Source: CAYNTG01 sp964400105 (GTDB lineage Bacteria; UBP14; UBA6098). From it: a stretch of 26,790 bases of DNA. This document shows, piece after piece, positions 24,866-26,790 of the stretch (position 1 is its first letter; the number at the start of each line of letters is the position of its first letter). The notes beneath the pieces are model-generated. The model did no database searches. It was not told the origin of the DNA and worked only from the letters and a program-made list of their open reading frames with translations. The translations under genes were made by a program, and so were the position numbers. The DNA lies in the NCBI GenBank assembly GCA_964400105.1, contig CAYNTG010000026.1, forward strand, positions 1 to 26,790, written 5' to 3'.

Positions 24866-26257
24866 AGAGAGGATATCGAATTCGCCGTCCGAACCGTCCC
24901 ATGCGCTTCCCGCATCGACGAACGCCGCGCCGCCGAGACGAACCGAGAAAAACTCGACCGGCGTGAAGACCCGCCATTCGAGATTCCCGAAGATTGTTTT
25001 GTCGCCAACCTGTGCGAACGACCGATACGAACGAAGGCACGACTGACCGCCGACGCGATAGTAGTTCTCCGGGAATCCCCCGGAGATCGACATATAGACG
25101 GCTCGCCCGCAAAGCCTTCCCGAAAGAAATTTATCCGTGAAAAAACGAGCGCCGATTCCGACGGTTTCGGTTTTGTCGAGGCGCTTGAACGAGCAATTCA
25201 ACGACGAATGAACCGGGCCTATTTTTCCGGCCAACGCGGTATAGCCTTTGGTGTATTTAATGTCGAAATCGGTATCGAAACCGCATTCCGCTACGAGCTG
25301 CCAACCCGATGGGATATCCTCCGTGCGACCGAATCCATCGACGTCGCTGTCTATCGTGAATCTTCTATTTAACAAACTCACTCCGACCGGGATTATTTCG
25401 AGTTTTCGCTCGTTCTTTTCGATTTCGTCAGGGAAATCGTCGCCGATCTTCGTGCGAATAACGCTCGAACGGTGCAGACCCAAGCCGATTCCAAATCGAG
25501 GGTCGAAGAGATATTTCGCCGAAGCGAATTGTCTGTAATCGTCTGCCATATATGATGGACCGCTCACATTTCCGTCGAACCATGTAGGATATTCCCCTCC
25601 AACCGTGGACATCCCGGCATGATAAATTATTTTTTCGGAATCGCTCCTTCTTCCACGATAAAAAGAAAATCCGCTGCTCGTAGGTCCGACCACCTCCGTG
25701 GCATCGGAATGGGAAAGCCGAATGCTGCTTCCGCCCGGCAGCATTCGCGGGAGACCGAGGCCGAAAATCCAGCTGTCAAAATCCTCGTCGTGGTCGTAGG
25801 CCGCTCGAATATAGACGCCCAGGCCCGCGAGATTGACCTCCTCCACCTCGACCTTCCATTCGAGGACCCTCCCCTTATATGCGAACGACGGTGAAAGCTT
25901 TGTAGTCCAAAGATCGGTCACCGTGACGGAAGCCACGTTGCCGCTGTCCGTTTCGTGTATCGCGACATTCGCCTCGCCGATGAATTGTGTATTTCGAAGT
26001 ATTCTCTCCGACTCGGAGATCGACAGCGGCGTTAGGCTGTCCCCGACATCGAATGATAGGAAGCGTCCGATAGTATATGGCCGCGACCGAACGTGCAGTT
26101 TATTCAGAACGCCATACATCCAGCGATAGTCGTAATGTCCCCAATAATCGTCATCTTCGTCGAAAACCGGCAGAACGTTATATTCAATATAATCCACACG
26201 TTGTGCGATGGCCGCCGAGATAATTACGAGGAGCGATATTGCGATGTGTTTAATCAA
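24680..26257 (-). CDS. Omp85/BamA-like outer-membrane barrel protein with one POTRA-like domain
   Basis: 525 residues. The start is a TTG at 26257 overlapping the xseB stop by 8 bases. No ATG or GTG nearby would keep the signal peptide (IKHIAISLLVIISAAIAQ), so coupled translation is likely. Residues about 55-115 look POTRA-like: FLSFDVGDSLTPLSISESERIL, then RNTQFIGEANVAI and VASVTVTDLW. From about 120 on, alternating aromatic/polar strands form a beta-barrel (SWIFGLGLPRMLPGG, YRVGGQSCLRSYRSFAQVGD, NLEWRVFTPVEFFSVRLGGA). Near the end, AAFVDAGSAW followed by a final barrel strand is typical of the BamA/TamA/FhaC superfamily C-terminus. With one POTRA it is too short to be the main BamA (normally five POTRAs, about 800 residues). 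It is more likely a TamA-, FhaC- or patatin-associated-type barrel. Its partner is unknown. Confidence 0.75.
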   Translation of the reverse strand: MIKHIAISLLVIISAAIAQRVDYIEYNVLPVFDEDDDYWGHYDYRWMYGVLNKLHVRSRPYTIGRFLSFDVGDSLTPLSISESERILRNTQFIGEANVAIHETDSGNVASVTVTDLWTTKLSPSFAYKGRVLEWKVEVEEVNLAGLGVYIRAAYDHDEDFDSWIFGLGLPRMLPGGSSIRLSHSDATEVVGPTSSGFSFYRGRRSDSEKIIYHAGMSTVGGEYPTWFDGNVSGPSYMADDYRQFASAKYLFDPRFGIGLGLHRSSVIRTKIGDDFPDEIEKNERKLEIIPVGVSLLNRRFTIDSDVDGFGRTEDIPSGWQLVAECGFDTDFDIKYTKGYTALAGKIGPVHSSLNCSFKRLDKTETVGIGARFFTDKFLSGRLCGRAVYMSISGGFPENYYRVGGQSCLRSYRSFAQVGDKTIFGNLEWRVFTPVEFFSVRLGGAAFVDAGSAWDGSDGEFDILSTPKQLIGDVGLEIRLASMSSTTGQIARLSIARAFDGSWEFTLAAGQLFRTYIGFEHGAILP

Positions 26258-26492
26258 GCGTTGGGAAATCTTCGAGCTTGAAATTGCCGTTCTCGTCGAG
26301 GCCCAATTTTTTCAACTCACCCTGAATACCCGCCAATTTTTTATAACACCAACCGGCGAGGAATTTCGCTCTGCGATATATTTCGAGTGTCTCTTCGAGA
26401 GGAGTCTGCCCGTTTTCGAGCTTCTGAATAGCCTCCTCGAGATCGGCTATCGCCTTCTCGAAACTATCCGGTTCCTTATATCCTTTTGCCAT
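26250..26492 (-). CDS. xseB: Exodeoxyribonuclease VII small subunit
   Basis: 80 residues from the ATG at 26492, which has AGGAGG 5 bases upstream. This is the normal XseB length. The sequence SFEKAIADLEEAIQKLENGQ, then PLEETLEIYRRAKFLAGWC and KKLAGIQGELKKL, is the full XseB helical hairpin signature. XseB packs several copies around XseA to make the nuclease that degrades single-stranded DNA in both directions; XseA is not in the window. The frame also runs on in-frame to another ATG at 26579 with AAGGAG 6 bases upstream, which would add 29 basic/acidic residues (MQNLFGDEVKDEKTTGKKR). Either start is possible; the shorter fits the family. The stop overlaps the TTG start of the downstream outer-membrane protein. 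Confidence 0.88.
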   Translation of the reverse strand: MAKGYKEPDSFEKAIADLEEAIQKLENGQTPLEETLEIYRRAKFLAGWCYKKLAGIQGELKKLGLDENGNFKLEDFPTLD

Positions 26493-26733
26493 TTTATCCT
26501 CCTCTTTGGAAACTTTAACAACTCGCTTTTTGCCGGTGGTTTTTTCGTCTTTAACTTCGTCACCGAAGAGGTTCTGCATTTCCGGCTCCTTTTTTAAAAA
26601 TCGCTTTTCTCTTCGCAATATCAAACCTTATCAAATATTCCGTCCACTGCAAGAATTAAAATTCCGATACCGGACATCGAAGAAAGAGATTATGTGACAT
26701 GTTATGTATATTTAGAAATTGGTTGAAAAAAAG

Positions 26734-26790
26734 GTGGGCATTAAGGCCTTCTTTGTGGAGTTAGGAACAACCATGAAAGGAGAACGCGAA
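26734..26790 (+). CDS. Possible start of a plus-strand gene running off the right edge
   Basis: A frame is open from an in-frame stop at 26713 to the window end. It could begin at GTG 26734 (VGIKAFFVELGTTMKGERE) or ATG 26773, the latter with AGGA about 6 bases before it. It would be divergent from xseB. Only 6 to 19 residues are visible, too little to identify, and it may not be a gene. The rest of 26580-26733 is AT-rich intergenic DNA in which I see no clear promoter pair. Confidence 0.25.
   Translation, partial: MGIKAFFVELGTTMKGERE

Noticed and set aside
1..26790. tRNA, rRNA or replication origin
   Set aside because: No tRNA cloverleaf or T-loop signature, no rRNA-like conserved stretches, and no DnaA-box cluster were recognised on reading either strand.

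Overview
The window looks like the chromosome of a Gram-negative, probably anaerobic bacterium. Evidence for an outer membrane is a TolC-family channel, an RND pump and an Omp85-like barrel. Evidence for an anaerobic lifestyle is indirect: an oxygen-independent type of ergothioneine gene pair and a flavodoxin-fold reductase. Large secreted proteins with InlB/Flg_new-like repeats, and a FlgD-like or CHU_C-like C-terminus carrying a YPNPF...NGDGVND motif, resemble those of FCB-group bacteria and uncultured candidate phyla such as WOR-3, Cloacimonadota and relatives. The phylum assignment is inference only. Every confident gene reads on the minus strand, so gene order below runs from high to low coordinates.

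Layout, right to left. (1) 26250-26492 is xseB, the small subunit of exodeoxyribonuclease VII. Its end overlaps a TTG-started Omp85/BamA-like outer-membrane protein (24680-26257). (2) A 208-bp stretch covering the 3' end of that gene is repeated exactly at 23403-23610. The two copies bracket about 1 kb of visibly AT-richer DNA with one secreted protein of unknown function, so this looks like a recent insertion. (3) 19401-23300 is a secreted VWA-domain protein with a FlgD-like C-terminus. 10297-19233 is a 2,978-residue secreted protein with a Gly-rich block and about 22 repeats. Each has a good sigma70-type promoter and an intrinsic terminator. (4) 9526-10090 is an antitoxin plus a frameshifted mazF toxin gene. 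8989-9426 is a small four-helix membrane protein. (5) 5222-8580 is an operon-like run: flavodoxin-fold reductase, triple-rhodanese sulfurtransferase (EanB-like), histidine N-alpha-methyltransferase (EgtD/EanA-like), and a short unknown protein. This fits the anaerobic ergothioneine pathway described in green sulfur bacteria. (6) 1-5034 is an efflux operon, tetR - RND permease - tolC, behind an autoregulatory-type operator palindrome. The tolC gene runs off the left edge, and no periplasmic adaptor gene lies in the window.

The ergothioneine cluster works as follows if the assignments hold: EanA trimethylates histidine to hercynine, and EanB transfers sulfur from a cysteine persulfide to the imidazole ring without oxygen. 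The reductase and the small downstream protein are candidate accessory parts. The efflux operon would be repressed by its TetR regulator until a ligand releases it. A 58-bp double-hairpin element occurs twice, at the downstream end of the ergothioneine operon and about 320 bp upstream of it.
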